The position numbers and the translations under genes were made by a program. From positions 1 through 13,347 of the forward strand of contig JADGIZ010000459.1 in the NCBI GenBank assembly GCA_027604665.1: a DNA stretch of 13,347 nt, written 5' to 3'. Shown one piece after another: positions 1 through 9,347 of this stretch. The stretch is from Polyrhizophydium stewartii. Its lineage: Eukaryota > Chytridiomycota > Chytridiomycetes > Rhizophydiales. The notes below the pieces were generated by a model. The model had not been told where the DNA came from. It searched no databases and saw only the letters and a program-made list of their open reading frames with translations. Position 1 is the first letter of the stretch, and each line of letters opens with the position of its first letter.

Positions 1-731
1 CCGCCGCCGCCGCGCCGCCGCACGCCGCCCCGCGCCTGGTGGCCGCCTCGCTCGGCTCGTACGGCGCCCTGCTCGCCAACGGCGCAGAGTTCACCGGCGA
101 CTTTGGCCCCGCGTCGCTCGCGGACGTGCGCGCTTCGCATCTCGAGCGCCTCGCCGCCCTGCTGCCCGCGGCGCTGCCCGACGCCGATCTCGCGACGCTG
201 CCCGGCGCGCGCATCGTGCGGCCCGATGTCGTCATGTTCGAAACCATCCCCTCGCTGCTCGAGGCCCAGGCCATCGCATCGCTGATCTCGGACCATCTCC
301 CGCCCGCCGCGGCCTCGCTGCCGTTCTGGGTCTCGTTCAGCTGCCGCGACGGCGCGTCCGTCTGCCACGGCGAGGCCATCGAGGCGTGCGTCGATGCCCT
401 CGCCGCGCTGCCCGCCATCGCGGCCGTCGGCGTCAACTGCACCGCCCCGCACCATGTTGCCGAGCTCGTGCGCCGCATCCGCGCGCAGCTCGACGCCCGC
501 GGCCGTCATGACGTCCGCGTCCTGTGCTACCCCAACAGCGGCGAGATCTGGGACGCCGAGAAGCGAACCTGGAGCAGCGCCGACGATCCCGAAGGGCACA
601 TGGCCGAGTGGACCTCCATGGTGCGCGACTGGGTCGATGCCGGTGCGCGGATCATTGGAGGCTGCTGCCGGACAACGCCGGCCCACATCGCCGCCGTCCG
701 AGCTGTCGCCGACGAGCTCGCCTCAAAATGA
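1..731 (+). CDS. Homocysteine S-methyltransferase, C-terminal part (5' end outside the window)
   Basis: By family, this enzyme transfers a methyl group from S-methylmethionine or S-adenosylmethionine to homocysteine, making methionine, in the cytosol with a bound zinc. The frame is open from base 3 to the TGA at 729-731, giving 242 visible residues of a family usually 320-350 long, so roughly the first 80-100 are missing. The zinc-ligand Cys motifs are both present: GVNC (Cys at 438-440) and the Cys pair of GGCCRTTP (663-668). Other family blocks are LVAASLGSYGA near 36-66, FWVSFSCRDG, a CYPNSGEIWD block around 526-555 and the WxxxGARIIGGCC end. The SxGPYGA motif has Ser where Pro is usual. 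Ahead of it is an Ala/Pro-rich stretch encoded by GCC/GCG repeats. No intron is needed here. The specific paralogue (yeast Sam4 or Mht1 type) cannot be decided from this part. Confidence 0.92.
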   Translation, partial: AAAAPPHAAPRLVAASLGSYGALLANGAEFTGDFGPASLADVRASHLERLAALLPAALPDADLATLPGARIVRPDVVMFETIPSLLEAQAIASLISDHLPPAAASLPFWVSFSCRDGASVCHGEAIEACVDALAALPAIAAVGVNCTAPHHVAELVRRIRAQLDARGRHDVRVLCYPNSGEIWDAEKRTWSSADDPEGHMAEWTSMVRDWVDAGARIIGGCCRTTPAHIAAVRAVADELASK

Positions 732-3700
732 ACGTTGTGGCCCGTCTTCTGTCCTTTCCCATGCACCGCTTCCCGCTCTGGACCTTTCCGCCCAACCCAG
801 AGCCCGTCGGCATCGGCACGCTCACGGCCGTCGGCCTTCCTGCTACCGCAGCCCTGCGCTCCGACAGCGGGCAGAGCGGCCCCGCGGAGACCGCCCACGA
901 GGAGGCGGCTGCCCGCGACCTGTCGTCGCTGGCGGCCTTGGAAGTGCCTTCCGACTCAGACTCGGACTCGGACTCTGGCTCGAGCTCGGACTCGGACCAG
1001 CAGAGACCCGTGCTGCTCACGCCAGACGGCCGCCGTGCAGGCGCATCGCCCGCCTCGCAGCGACCCTCGCACAGCCGCGGCCGCCAGCGTGCTCGCCGCG
1101 GTCGGCGACTCGAGCAGAGCGAGTCTGCGTTTTTGTTCCAGTCCGAGCCCACGAGCAACCACAGTGAGAGCGCTTTCGCCCGATACGGCTCCCCCGCAGA
1201 CCACTCGCGCCATACTAACTTGCACGAGCCTGCAGTGCTCCAGTCCCTCTCGCGCGTCTTCAAGTCACATCCGAGCACGACAATCATCGATCGCCCGCCC
1301 TCGCCGGTGACGGCCGAAACCCGGATTGGCAACATGGTGTGCAGCTTGCCTTCCGACGTTGCCGATCGCTGCTTTAATCGTCTCGGCTCCCATTCGCTCA
1401 CGCTGTTTTCGCATTCAGCTGGCGTATTACGAGGCAAACTACTTTGACTCTCAAGTCCCAAATGACCTCCTTCTCGAGCATCTGAAGGAACACGTCCATG
1501 CCGAGCGGTCATTGCGCAGATTTGACCTGCTCGCCGGCAACCGCCTGCACTCGTGGATCGACAAGCGGCCCTCACAGCACCAATGGATCGCATATCCAGG
1601 AGGCAGCACATTTAACCGTCTCTGTGCGTGGCTTGCCGTATCAGAGCGTGCTTTTGCCGCTGCTGACAGCGCAGTAGGCATGAGCAGACTCCAGACTGTC
1701 GCCGGCGCCATCCACACACTCAACGGCACAAGAAAACCGATGGTATCGATTCCATTCGACACGCCGATATTGCAGATTGCCTCGAGCATGTGCGCCGCGT
1801 CGGACATGTCCAGATCGTGGCCTGCAACACAAGGTGCACCATTCATGCCATCGACGGGCCTCGCGCCAGCTGCCGCGTGAGCCAGCCTGCTGACCGAGCT
1901 TGCCTCAACCCAGACTTTCTTGCCGTGCGCTCGTATCAGGGACTGCATATTCTGAGGCTTGACCATGAAGGCGTGGGCGGCCTCGCGCCACAGATTGTCT
2001 TTGGCGTCGGGCTGTCCCCGCATGCGCTGGATGTCTGCTTCAGTCCGTCGATTCCTGGTCACGCAGCGATTGCGCAGGAGCGAGGCGGAATTCTGATCTG
2101 GGACGCACGCTTTGAAGGGTGCGTGTGCTTGCTATCGGCGTTGCATCGGTTGGAAACCTGTAAACCTGACGCACCGCCTTGCACCGCAGACACACATCAT
2201 GGAGATCGCCCTCCCCCAAAACGGATCAAGGGCTTTACGGCGCAGAGGATAGGACGCGCTGGACATCCTGCCGCTTTGGCGCACATCCACGAACTCTCTG
2301 CGTCGCCGGTGCCAATGATATCCAGCTGTGCGACTTGCGCGTGAGTATGGTCGCGGGATGGCGAAATGGCTGCCGACCACAAACTTACATGATGATGCGT
2401 GCCATCTGCAGATGCCATCATCCGCACCACAAATGACGGTGTTTGATACCGTCAGCAACCCTGCAGAGCGCATCATGAGCATGGACCGCAACCCTGAGTC
2501 GCTGTTTGAGATTGCCGTTGCAACAACAGAGCGATGCGCCGTCTTTGATGCCCGGTTCTCGCGAGAGCCGCTTTTGCAGTGGGCCTTGGGCGAAAAGCGC
2601 GAGACGCAGATGTCGCTTTCGTTTGTTCCATCTCTGTGTGGGTCCCTCGGTTACCGATCTCGCGTCAAATCAAGTAAGCACTCGGCTGCCCCGCTTGCCG
2701 CTTGCAAATACCGGTGTGCTGACCATACGGGCGTTGGCGCTGCAGCGTCCTTCATGACCTGGGGCCGTCACCTGGGTGAAGTCATGATGTACACGTACAA
2801 CCACCAAGACGGGTGCCCGCCTGTGTCGACAGCCGTGCAGCGGCTTGCGCACTTCAGCACGCACCCACATGTCGCGACGCCGCCGCTCGCGTCAATGCGG
2901 TACCTCGATCTGGATTGGTCAACAACCCATGCGCAGCGCCTCTTTGAGCGCGAGGTGATCAGCCCAGACTGGCCCGCACTCGCAGGCTGCGAAGTGATTC
3001 CAAATAGGCGACTTGACGGTGGTGTCACGGTAATGCATCTTGCGCTCGACGGAGCCATCTACGCACAGGCATATGCCCCGCGCGATGCGCCTGCATCTGT
3101 CTTTGCTCCAGCACACCCCGAGACGGTCAAGCGCGAGCTCGACGCATTGGACGCTGCAGTGTTTCGCGCTGAGATCGACATTATGGCCAACATCGAGCTT
3201 CCAAAGGACACGTTCAAAAGCCACGATCATGTTGATATGCGGCAGACCGCGAAGCGTGCGTGCATTTTGGCAGACAAACGCTGCATGCGCCGGATTTGGC
3301 TGACCCTGCGCAGTGCTCAACGACTGGGTTGGCGATCTCGCCGACGCCGACGCAGAGGAGGACGAGCCCGACTTCGAGCTGCGCAAGATGCTGCCGAATA
3401 GCATGCGCGGAAAGTGCGTCGTTGTACACCGTACAAAGCTCAACGTCCTGGGTCGCTAACCCCGGGCACATCACCGCAGAAGCATGCTTTGGGCGGGCGA
3501 GTTCAAGCTTGACGAGGCTTCTCGTCGCAAAGCGCTGCCGCGGTTGTGCGTCTCGGAGCGCACAGCGAGGCGGTTCCCAAAGCGGCTAGCACGGTCTGTC
3601 GCCAAGTTACATGCCGGATATCCTGAAATGCGTGTGATCGAGCCGGGGGCTTTGTTTGCGCCTTGGAACACACACGACGCCGAATCGGGCTTGGCAGCAT

Positions 3701-4899
3701 CTGGCTCGCTCTCGGCGCTCAAAGACTCCCTGCGGCAAGTGCTCAACTGCGATCCAAAGCACGACACGGCGCGGGTCGGTGCATCCAGCGACGCGAGCAG
3801 CAACCCAGAGGCTGCCGGAATGTGCCGACCGCACAAGCGGTTGTATCTGAGCTCGCAGCTCGGCCTCGATGCGCTCGCGCGCGACCTGCAGGTCTCGCGA
3901 TTCACAGTCATCCCGTTTGCCTCGCGCACGTTGCCTGATCCCAGCCGAGCGCCGCCCGAGTCGGCGCAACCAACGGACACAGACGGCGAGACGGCCATCA
4001 GCGACGGCGTGTTCGACGTCGACTCTGGCGCAGACGAGGCGAAGCTGACAAAGCGCGTGTCCGCGTCAATGAGGATCAACTACCACGGCAGCCATGTTGG
4101 CGACCATGCAAGCGTGGACGAAAAGTCGCATCGGATCAAGCTCGAGATGCTGGCCGAGTCGACGGTCGCCGACCCGCGCGGCGAGGATCGCCCGTCGCGC
4201 ACTGTCCTGCAGCCCGTCACGGCGGCGGGCCGCAAACTCAAGCGCACGCTCGACGGACGGCGGCCGATTGAGGCTGCGCCTGCGATCCTCCACGCGCCGT
4301 TCATCCCCGAGCCCGCGCAGTTGTCGGCAACGGCGGCGACCTTTGCGGACGTGTGGAACAACCCGGACGACTACTACGACCCAGGCGCAACATCGACGCG
4401 CCACATCAAGCGCACGGTTGTGTTCTCCAAGCGGCGGCGCGCCGGACGCACGGCGGTCCCGGGGCTGTCATCGACGCAGGTCAGCGAGGGCGCCGACTCG
4501 CTCGACGCCTTGGCGGCGCTGCGCGACGGCCTGTGGGCATCGCAGGCGACGACTGTTTCTGCATCGCAGGCTGCGCCGACCGTGATCTCGCGGCGATCGG
4601 ACGTGGGCGGGGCCTCGCAATCCTCTGCGCCGGGGCGGCGGGCGTCCGACATGCGCGGCGGGGCGTCGCAGACGCCCGTGCGGGCCGTATCGACGCCGTC
4701 GCCCAGCAGCGCGTCGGCATCGCAGCGCCAGCTCGCCGACGCGACGCCGCGCGCCAGCGAGTTCGGCAGCCAGCCGGCCGGCCGTGCATCGCTGGGATCC
4801 CGCGCAGGCGCGACAACGCCGCGGGCCTCGCTGAGCGGCGGGGGGCCTGGCGCGGCAGCTGGCGGCAAGGCCAAGAAGCAGCGCACAAAGGGCTTCTGA
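728..4899 (+). CDS. TAF1C: RNA polymerase I core factor subunit, TAF1C/Rrn6 family, eight exons
   Basis: By family, this is the WD-propeller subunit of the Pol I promoter factor (SL1 in animals, core factor with Rrn7 and Rrn11 in yeast), acting in the nucleolus. Exons: 728-1336, 1419-1833, 1914-2118, 2190-2340, 2412-2673, 2746-3255, 3314-3413, 3480-4899; they sum to 1,224 codons (1,223 aa). In order: a disordered N-terminus with a Ser-Asp run (about aa 75-90); PFDTPILQI (about 315) leading into FLAVRSYQGLHIL; an ILIWDARF strand; WTSCRFGAHPRTL followed by IQLCDLR (about 430-460), a family hallmark; REPLLQWALG; TWGRHLGEVMMYTY; LARDLQVSRF (about 880); an SQ-rich tail; and a basic terminus KAKKQRTKGF, the usual family ending. 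The frame and family match are my reading; no alignment was run. ATG 728 has A at -3; ATG 761 in the same frame is an alternative start. The exon 7/8 junction is the least certain. Confidence 0.82.
950..997 (+). repeat. Ser-Asp coding repeat in the TAF1C-like gene
   Basis: An imperfect six-base repeat of the GACTCG type encodes a run of alternating Ser and Asp (16 codons) in exon 1. Such acidic serine runs are typical casein kinase 2 substrates. A similar tract occurs in the eIF3c gene of this window. Confidence 0.85.
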
Positions 4900-5026
4900 G
4901 CCAGGCCCAGCCCCGAAGCAAACGAATACAGACGTGATCTATTTCAGTCAGCACCACACAACAGGGGCGTGCTGGAACGGAGAGGTGCACGGGCCTGGAG
5001 TTGAGGGAGGCGCGGGATACGGGCAT
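4900..5026. other. Spacer between two convergent genes
   Basis: 127 nt lie between the TGA of the plus-strand TAF1C-like gene and the stop of the minus-strand protease gene. Both 3' untranslated regions and their polyadenylation signals must fit here or overlap. I see no AATAAA on either strand and no other gene. Confidence 0.7.
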
Positions 5027-5683
5027 TCACGACTTTGAGATGATGCGGCCGATACGACTCGGCGGCCACACGATCGCCAGCGCGCGGCCCGTGACGAGGC
5101 CAATCGGCACGGGGCCGAACTGGCGCGAGTCGACACCATGCATCTCCTCGTCGCCCTCGACCCAGATGCGGCCCTCGGGCACCTTGATCGCCATGGCGTA
5201 CTCGTCATCGTCGGCGGCGGTTGCGTCGGCGGAGGCGCCGCCGCCGAGCAGGTCGCCTCGGCCCGCGAGGTTGCTGCTGGCGACGCCAAAGTGCCATCCC
5301 GCGCCGTCCTCCTCTGGGTCGTCGGTGCCAAACGACCAGTGCCGTGTGCCGGGGAACCCGCGGGCAATGAGCGCGCTGCCGACCGTGTCGCCGGGCAGGT
5401 ACCGAATGCGCTTGATGATGGTGACGTCCGGGTCCGACGGCAGCGTCAGCAGCACCACGTCGCCGCGCGAGAGCATGTGCGGCCGCCACGCCGGCGTTAA
5501 CAGGTCAACGAGCACCACGTCGCTGTGGTCCTTGGGCGTCGTCGCCGTCGGATTCAGCGCCGGCGACATGGACCGCCCGTGGATGCGCGTGATGCCGACG
5601 CCGTACGTCCCCACCAGCAGCGTCGGCACCGCGAACGGCAGCGCCGCCGCAGCCGCTCGCCGCAGCTGCGCCAGCATCGTCAT
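5027..5683 (-). CDS. IMP2: Mitochondrial inner membrane protease subunit 2 (Imp2/IMMP2L), intronless
   Basis: Signal peptidase of family S26, a catalytic subunit of the inner membrane peptidase that trims sorting signals on the intermembrane-space side. 218 residues from ATG 5683. The order is an N-terminal hydrophobic anchor (about aa 10-31), the catalytic Ser38 in GRSMSPALNP, RGDVVLL (73-79), the catalytic Lys91 in IIKRIRYLPGD, then VPEGRIWVEGDE, DSRQFGPVPIGLV and a terminal WPPSR. The SMSPALNP form and the DSRxFGPVP box favour Imp2 over Imp1. Yeast and human Imp2 are near 175 aa; the excess lies mostly in a Gly/Ala/Asp-rich insert between the Lys box and VPEGRIW. I chose ATG 5683 because it places the anchor as in the family. 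An in-frame ATG at 5746 would add 21 residues. A three-codon upstream reading frame (5754-5743) overlaps that earlier ATG. Confidence 0.9.
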   Translation of the reverse strand: MTMLAQLRRAAAAALPFAVPTLLVGTYGVGITRIHGRSMSPALNPTATTPKDHSDVVLVDLLTPAWRPHMLSRGDVVLLTLPSDPDVTIIKRIRYLPGDTVGSALIARGFPGTRHWSFGTDDPEEDGAGWHFGVASSNLAGRGDLLGGGASADATAADDDEYAMAIKVPEGRIWVEGDEEMHGVDSRQFGPVPIGLVTGRALAIVWPPSRIGRIISKS

Positions 5684-5863
5684 GCCGAATTTTGGGCCAG
5701 GTCGTCTTTGAGGCAGAAATGACGTCGGGCACCATGCAACCTTCATTGGTCCATCGTCGTCCGCCGGACGAGAGGCCGGGAAACACCAACCGAGAGTAAA
5801 GAGTGGGAACGGGCAAGAAAGGTGGGAGACTTGTGGGCAGGGGGGGGGGGATGCAATGCGCAA
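5684..5863 (-). promoter_or_regulatory. Upstream region of the protease gene and 3' flank of eIF3c, with an 11-base G tract
   Basis: These 180 nt must hold the eIF3c 3' end and the protease promoter and leader. A run of 11 G (plus strand, 5840-5850) lies 14 nt beyond the eIF3c stop, so the transcript would carry C11. No clear TATA box or AATAAA is visible. Promoter function is inferred from position only. Confidence 0.45.
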
Positions 5864-8800
5864 TCACTTGCCCACGACGGTGCGGAAGCGGAAGGCGGAG
5901 CCCGCGCCGCTGCGGGCGCCGCTCTGGCCGCTGTTGCCGGCGCGGCTGCTGCCGCCCAGGCGGCGGCCGGCGCCCCGCTGTGCACCCGAGGCACCCTGCT
6001 GCATCTGGTGCTGCTGCTCCTGCAGGCCGAGCGTGATCGACCGCGACTCGAGCAGCTTCTCGTTGGTGTCGACGAGCGAGGTCACCTTGTCCGCATACGT
6101 GCTCGCGAGGAACTCGAGGCGCGACATCTCGACGCCGGGCGCGGGCCGGTGCAGCACAATCGTGCGCGTCTGGTGGTCCAGCGACGCGTGCAGCACCTCG
6201 TCCATGATCATCTTGGACACAATCGCCGTCACGACCGTCTCGGGCAGCTCAAACATGACCGAAAGCGACTCGAGGCCGAGCGACTCGTAGAACGGGGAGT
6301 ATGTGAAGATGTACGTGCGCAGTGTCTCCTCCTGGATGCTCCGCGCGAGCATCTCCTTGGTCTTCTCGACGTTGGGCAGCAGGTCCCAGATCTTGATTGC
6401 GTTGATGAAGTCGCGACACTGCTTCCACTCGCCCGCGGCCATCGCCTTGGAAGCGGCCATGATGTGGTCGCGCACGCTCTCGGGCGGGCCAGCAAACACC
6501 AGGCGGTCGCTAAAGTCGAGCATTCTCCGGAACGACTTGCTGATGGTCTTGCGGCGCGAGTCGTGCACGTGCAGCGCAATGTTGGGGATCTCGAGCAGCA
6601 TAGCCGACGTTAAGTACACACACTCGAGCAGCTCGAGGTTGACGTGCATGTGGAACGGCAGCTGGCGCTGGCGTTCTAGACGCTCCTGCTCGGCCGTCTT
6701 TTCGCCGTACTTTTGGCCCTGCATGCCCTGCGCGAGCAGCTCCTTGGTCTTGCCCGACGACGAGATGTCCTGCAGCGTCGCGGCCGCCTCGCGGAAGAGA
6801 CCCGAGCGGAAGGCGCACATGCCAATCTGCACAATTGTGCGGTTGTACAGGATCTGCATCTCAATGTCGGCGTGCACAATCGTCTCCTGCACGTGGCTCA
6901 TCAGGATCAAATCACGCGCCTGGTAGTACTGGTCGTGCAGCGCCAGGTGGTAGACGTGGCATAGCAGCGCCCGCGTGCGGATGCGGTCGATCTTGGTCTT
7001 GTAGAGACCCGTGCACAGCGACGACACAAGCTCGACGGGGCTCTCGAGGGTCGACACGAGCTTGGGGTAGATCTTGCGGACCTCCTCCTCGACTGTCTTG
7101 ATGACCGAATCGGGCTTGTTGTACAGGTGCTCGAGGCGGCGCATGACCATCAGGTCGTGGCTCTCGGCCGTCGCGCCCGTGGCCTCCGAGTACTTTTGCA
7201 CGCGCACAATCGTGGCGTACAGCGCCGTCTCGTCGCGCAGGCGGTCAATGTACTCGGTTGTGTGCGGGTCAATGTTTTGCAGGCTCTTGGTGAACTCGTC
7301 GTCGAGGCGGTCAACAAACGACGCAATGTGTCCCGGAAGCACAACGGGCTGGCCAGCCGTGACCTGGCGGTCGCGCATGTGCTCGGGAACAGACTCGTCC
7401 TGCTCGGTCGGCGTGAGCGTGAGCGTGATATGCTCGTTGGCGTCCAGCAGGCCAAGCAGCGTCTTGATCTCGCCAAGCGCCTTGTTCCACATATCCGCCG
7501 ACATGAAGCCCGTCGTCGGCGGCACAAAGTCGAAGCGTGACGGGATGAGCGAGAGTAGCACGCGGATCTTCTGGTACGGCGTCGTGGCGCTGGCGAGCAG
7601 CTGCGAGAGAATCTCGATTTGGGCGAGCTTGTCCGTGCTCTGCTCTCGCGTGTGAGCTCCAGTAACATCGCGTGCCGAACAGCGCAGATGCGACGCACCT
7701 TCTTGCCGCGGGCCTCGTTGACCTCGGCCAGCTTGGCAAACAGCTGCTCGGGAGTGTACTCGACAGCCTTGCCCGACTTTCCAACGACAGTGAATCCCTT
7801 GTCACCGTCCTTGGCCGCCTCGGCCTCAGACGCCGCGGCAGCGGCAGCCGCCTGCTGCTTGGGTGCGGCAGCAGCAGCCTGGGCCTGCGCGCGCGCCTGC
7901 TCGAGGGCCTCGGTTTCCGACTCCTCTGCGTCAACGGGGTTCTGGATCGCGCAACGGGCAAGGCGGTGCGTCGATAGAATGCGTCAGCGACTAGCAGCTT
8001 GGGGTGGCGCAGGCCGTTATGCCCACCTCGCGGAACTTTTCGATCTGGGTCTCGTACGTCTTGGTGATCTTCTTGATCTTCTGCTTCATGGCGTTGAGCG
8101 CCTTGGCCGTGATTGCGTTCATCTTCTTGGCCGCATCCTTGTTCTGTAGGGAGTCCTTGAGGAAGTCGTCGAGCTCGACAAGCGTGCGCACGAAGAAGCG
8201 GGGCGTGCCTTCGCGCTCAATCAGCGCCGCCGACTTGGTCACGGACTTGACGAGGCGGTCAAACTCTGCCGGTGCACGGGCAACGGCATGTCAGCGAGTG
8301 GGCATGCCGCGCGGGCGGACGGGGGATGCGCTGCCTCGCGGCCGCTGCGCCTCCGACTGCCGAGCAGAGCAGCAGGGTCGGCGGGGCGGATGCTGGGCGA
8401 GGCGCCAGCGCCCAAGAAAGAAAAAAAGTCGGCGGGGCCGAGGCGACCGCCGCGCACGGCAGGAGCACGGCCCCCTGGGTGTCTCTCGGGGCGTCGCAGG
8501 TGCACGACGCACCGTTCTGGATGGCGACCCAGTCGCTGATCTTCTTGGCGTTGCCGAGCGCGGCAACGGCGTTGCGCATCTCGTCGAAGCGCTTGTCGCG
8601 GGCCGACTTGATGGCCTTCTTTTCGTCGTCGCTGTCGTCGCTGTCGCTGTCGCTGTCGGAGCCGGAGCTGGCGTCCTTGAGCCAGCGGGTGGGACCCTTG
8701 GCCTTGTTCGCGCCGGCGCCGGCATCGCTGTCCGAGTCCGAGTCCGAGTCCGAGCCGGAGCTCGAGTCGCTCGAGTCGCTGTCGGTCTCGGACTGGTCCG

Positions 8801-8870
8801 TGACCGAGTCGTCAGAGTAGTCGTCCTCGGACGACTCCGAGTCGGAGCCTGCGCGGAAGAAGCGAGACAT
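5864..8870 (-). CDS. NIP1: Translation initiation factor eIF3 subunit c, four exons
   Basis: Core eIF3 subunit; in known systems its N-terminus binds eIF1 and eIF5, and its PCI domain joins the eIF3 scaffold on the 40S subunit. Exons on the minus strand: 8870-8513, 8265-8027, 7941-7699, 7639-5864; total 872 codons (871 aa; yeast about 812, human 913). The start MSRFFRAGSDSES matches the conserved family start and sits in CACCATGTC. It is followed by Ser-Asp runs (about aa 10-85) and the block ARDKRFDEMRNAV. Next come FVRTLVELDDFLKDSL, an Ala/Gln-rich linker (about 210-240), FTVVGKSGKAVEYTP, KLAEVNEARGKK, TPYQKIRVLLSLIPSRFDF and YYQARDLILMSHVQ. The PCI region (about 640-790) contains IKIWDLLPN and YESLGLESLSVMF. 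The tail is Arg/Gly-rich (about 830-865). The frame stays open upstream to an ATG at 9143, which I rejected as the main start. Confidence 0.95.
8266..8512 (-). other. eIF3c intron 1 (247 nt)
   Basis: Donor GTGCGT, acceptor GGCAG, and a CTGAC branch sequence about 25 nt before the acceptor. Splicing joins AIQN to EFDRLVK with a phase-1 codon. It is three to four times longer than most introns here. In the exon 1 frame it has no stop codon, so retention would be read to the end of the intron and stop just inside exon 2. Confidence 0.85.
8731..8754 (-). repeat. Perfect six-base repeat coding Ser-Asp in eIF3c
   Basis: Four perfect copies of TCCGAG (plus strand) read as alternating Asp and Ser codons on the minus strand. 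They sit within a longer degenerate Ser/Asp region of the eIF3c N-terminus (about 8620-8860). Confidence 0.9.
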
Positions 8871-9347
8871 GGTGGGTGCGGCGGCGGGTGTCGCGCGGGA
8901 ATGCGTGCGTGCGGGGGTGCTGCGGGGCGTGTGCGCGCGAGGCGGGCGTGCTGCGGCTGGCGAGGCGGCGCGGCGTTGGGGGACTCGGGCGGCGGGGAGC
9001 GCGGCCGGGTGATCTGCGGGAAGCCCGTTTTTTCGGTATTGATGGGGGGGACCAGCTTTGGGGGGGGGGTCGGCGGCTCGCTTCCCGCATGCCCGTGCAT
9101 CGGTGCACTCAGAGGTAGCATGGACAGAGCAAGCTCGGTGCATGATGCCCAGCCGGCATGCATCCCGCTCACGGCTCCCTCCGTCTGCCTTGCCCCCGCG
9201 GCCGCGGCAAAGGCACTTGTGTCAGCCTCTGCGTTTATCTCCTGGATGCTCGACGGAACGAAGCGGGACGACCTCATGTCCTGATCTGGAATGAGCGCCG
9301 GGAGGGACCGGAGCCGCACGAGTCGTGGCAAAAAGAAGTATGCTGAT
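8871..9347 (-). promoter_or_regulatory. Intergenic region upstream of eIF3c and downstream of the SNF2 gene
   Basis: 477 nt without a supported gene. The part next to eIF3c is very C-rich on the coding strand (8871-9000), as expected for a leader. Two G tracts on the plus strand lie at 9044-9050 (7 G) and 9060-9069 (10 G). Just past the SNF2 stop, the minus strand reads AGATAAATCAG, an A/T island that may contribute to its 3' end. An ATG at 9143 on the minus strand is in frame with eIF3c with no stop between. No clear TATA box was seen. Confidence 0.5.

Noticed and set aside
728..731. Bacterial operon with translational coupling at the ATGA overlap
   Set aside because: Spliced genes, eIF3c and a mitochondrial inner membrane protease show that the DNA is eukaryotic.
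652..1611. 319-codon open frame on the minus strand
   Set aside because: It lies opposite the methyltransferase and TAF1C exon 1. Its composition is the mirror of the Ser-Asp repeat, and no recognisable domain was seen.
1419..2344. Separate small genes between 1.4 and 3.4 kb
   Set aside because: The fragments lie in three frames but join through GT-AG introns with consistent phase into one TAF1C-like protein, so they are exons and not separate or broken genes.
4353..4937. Alternative plus-strand frame over the TAF1C C-terminus
   Set aside because: It has Arg/Ala-rich composition without domain features, while the overlapping frame gives the conserved basic terminus and stop.
5684..5746. Longer protease start at ATG 5746
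   Set aside because: It has poor context, is overlapped by a three-codon upstream frame, and adds residues before the anchor that the Imp2 family lacks; kept as an alternative only.
8004..9284. 426-codon open frame on the plus strand
   Set aside because: It is antisense to eIF3c exons 1-2 and intron 1; its Val/Arg/Ala-rich repeats are the complement of the Ser-Asp coding DNA.
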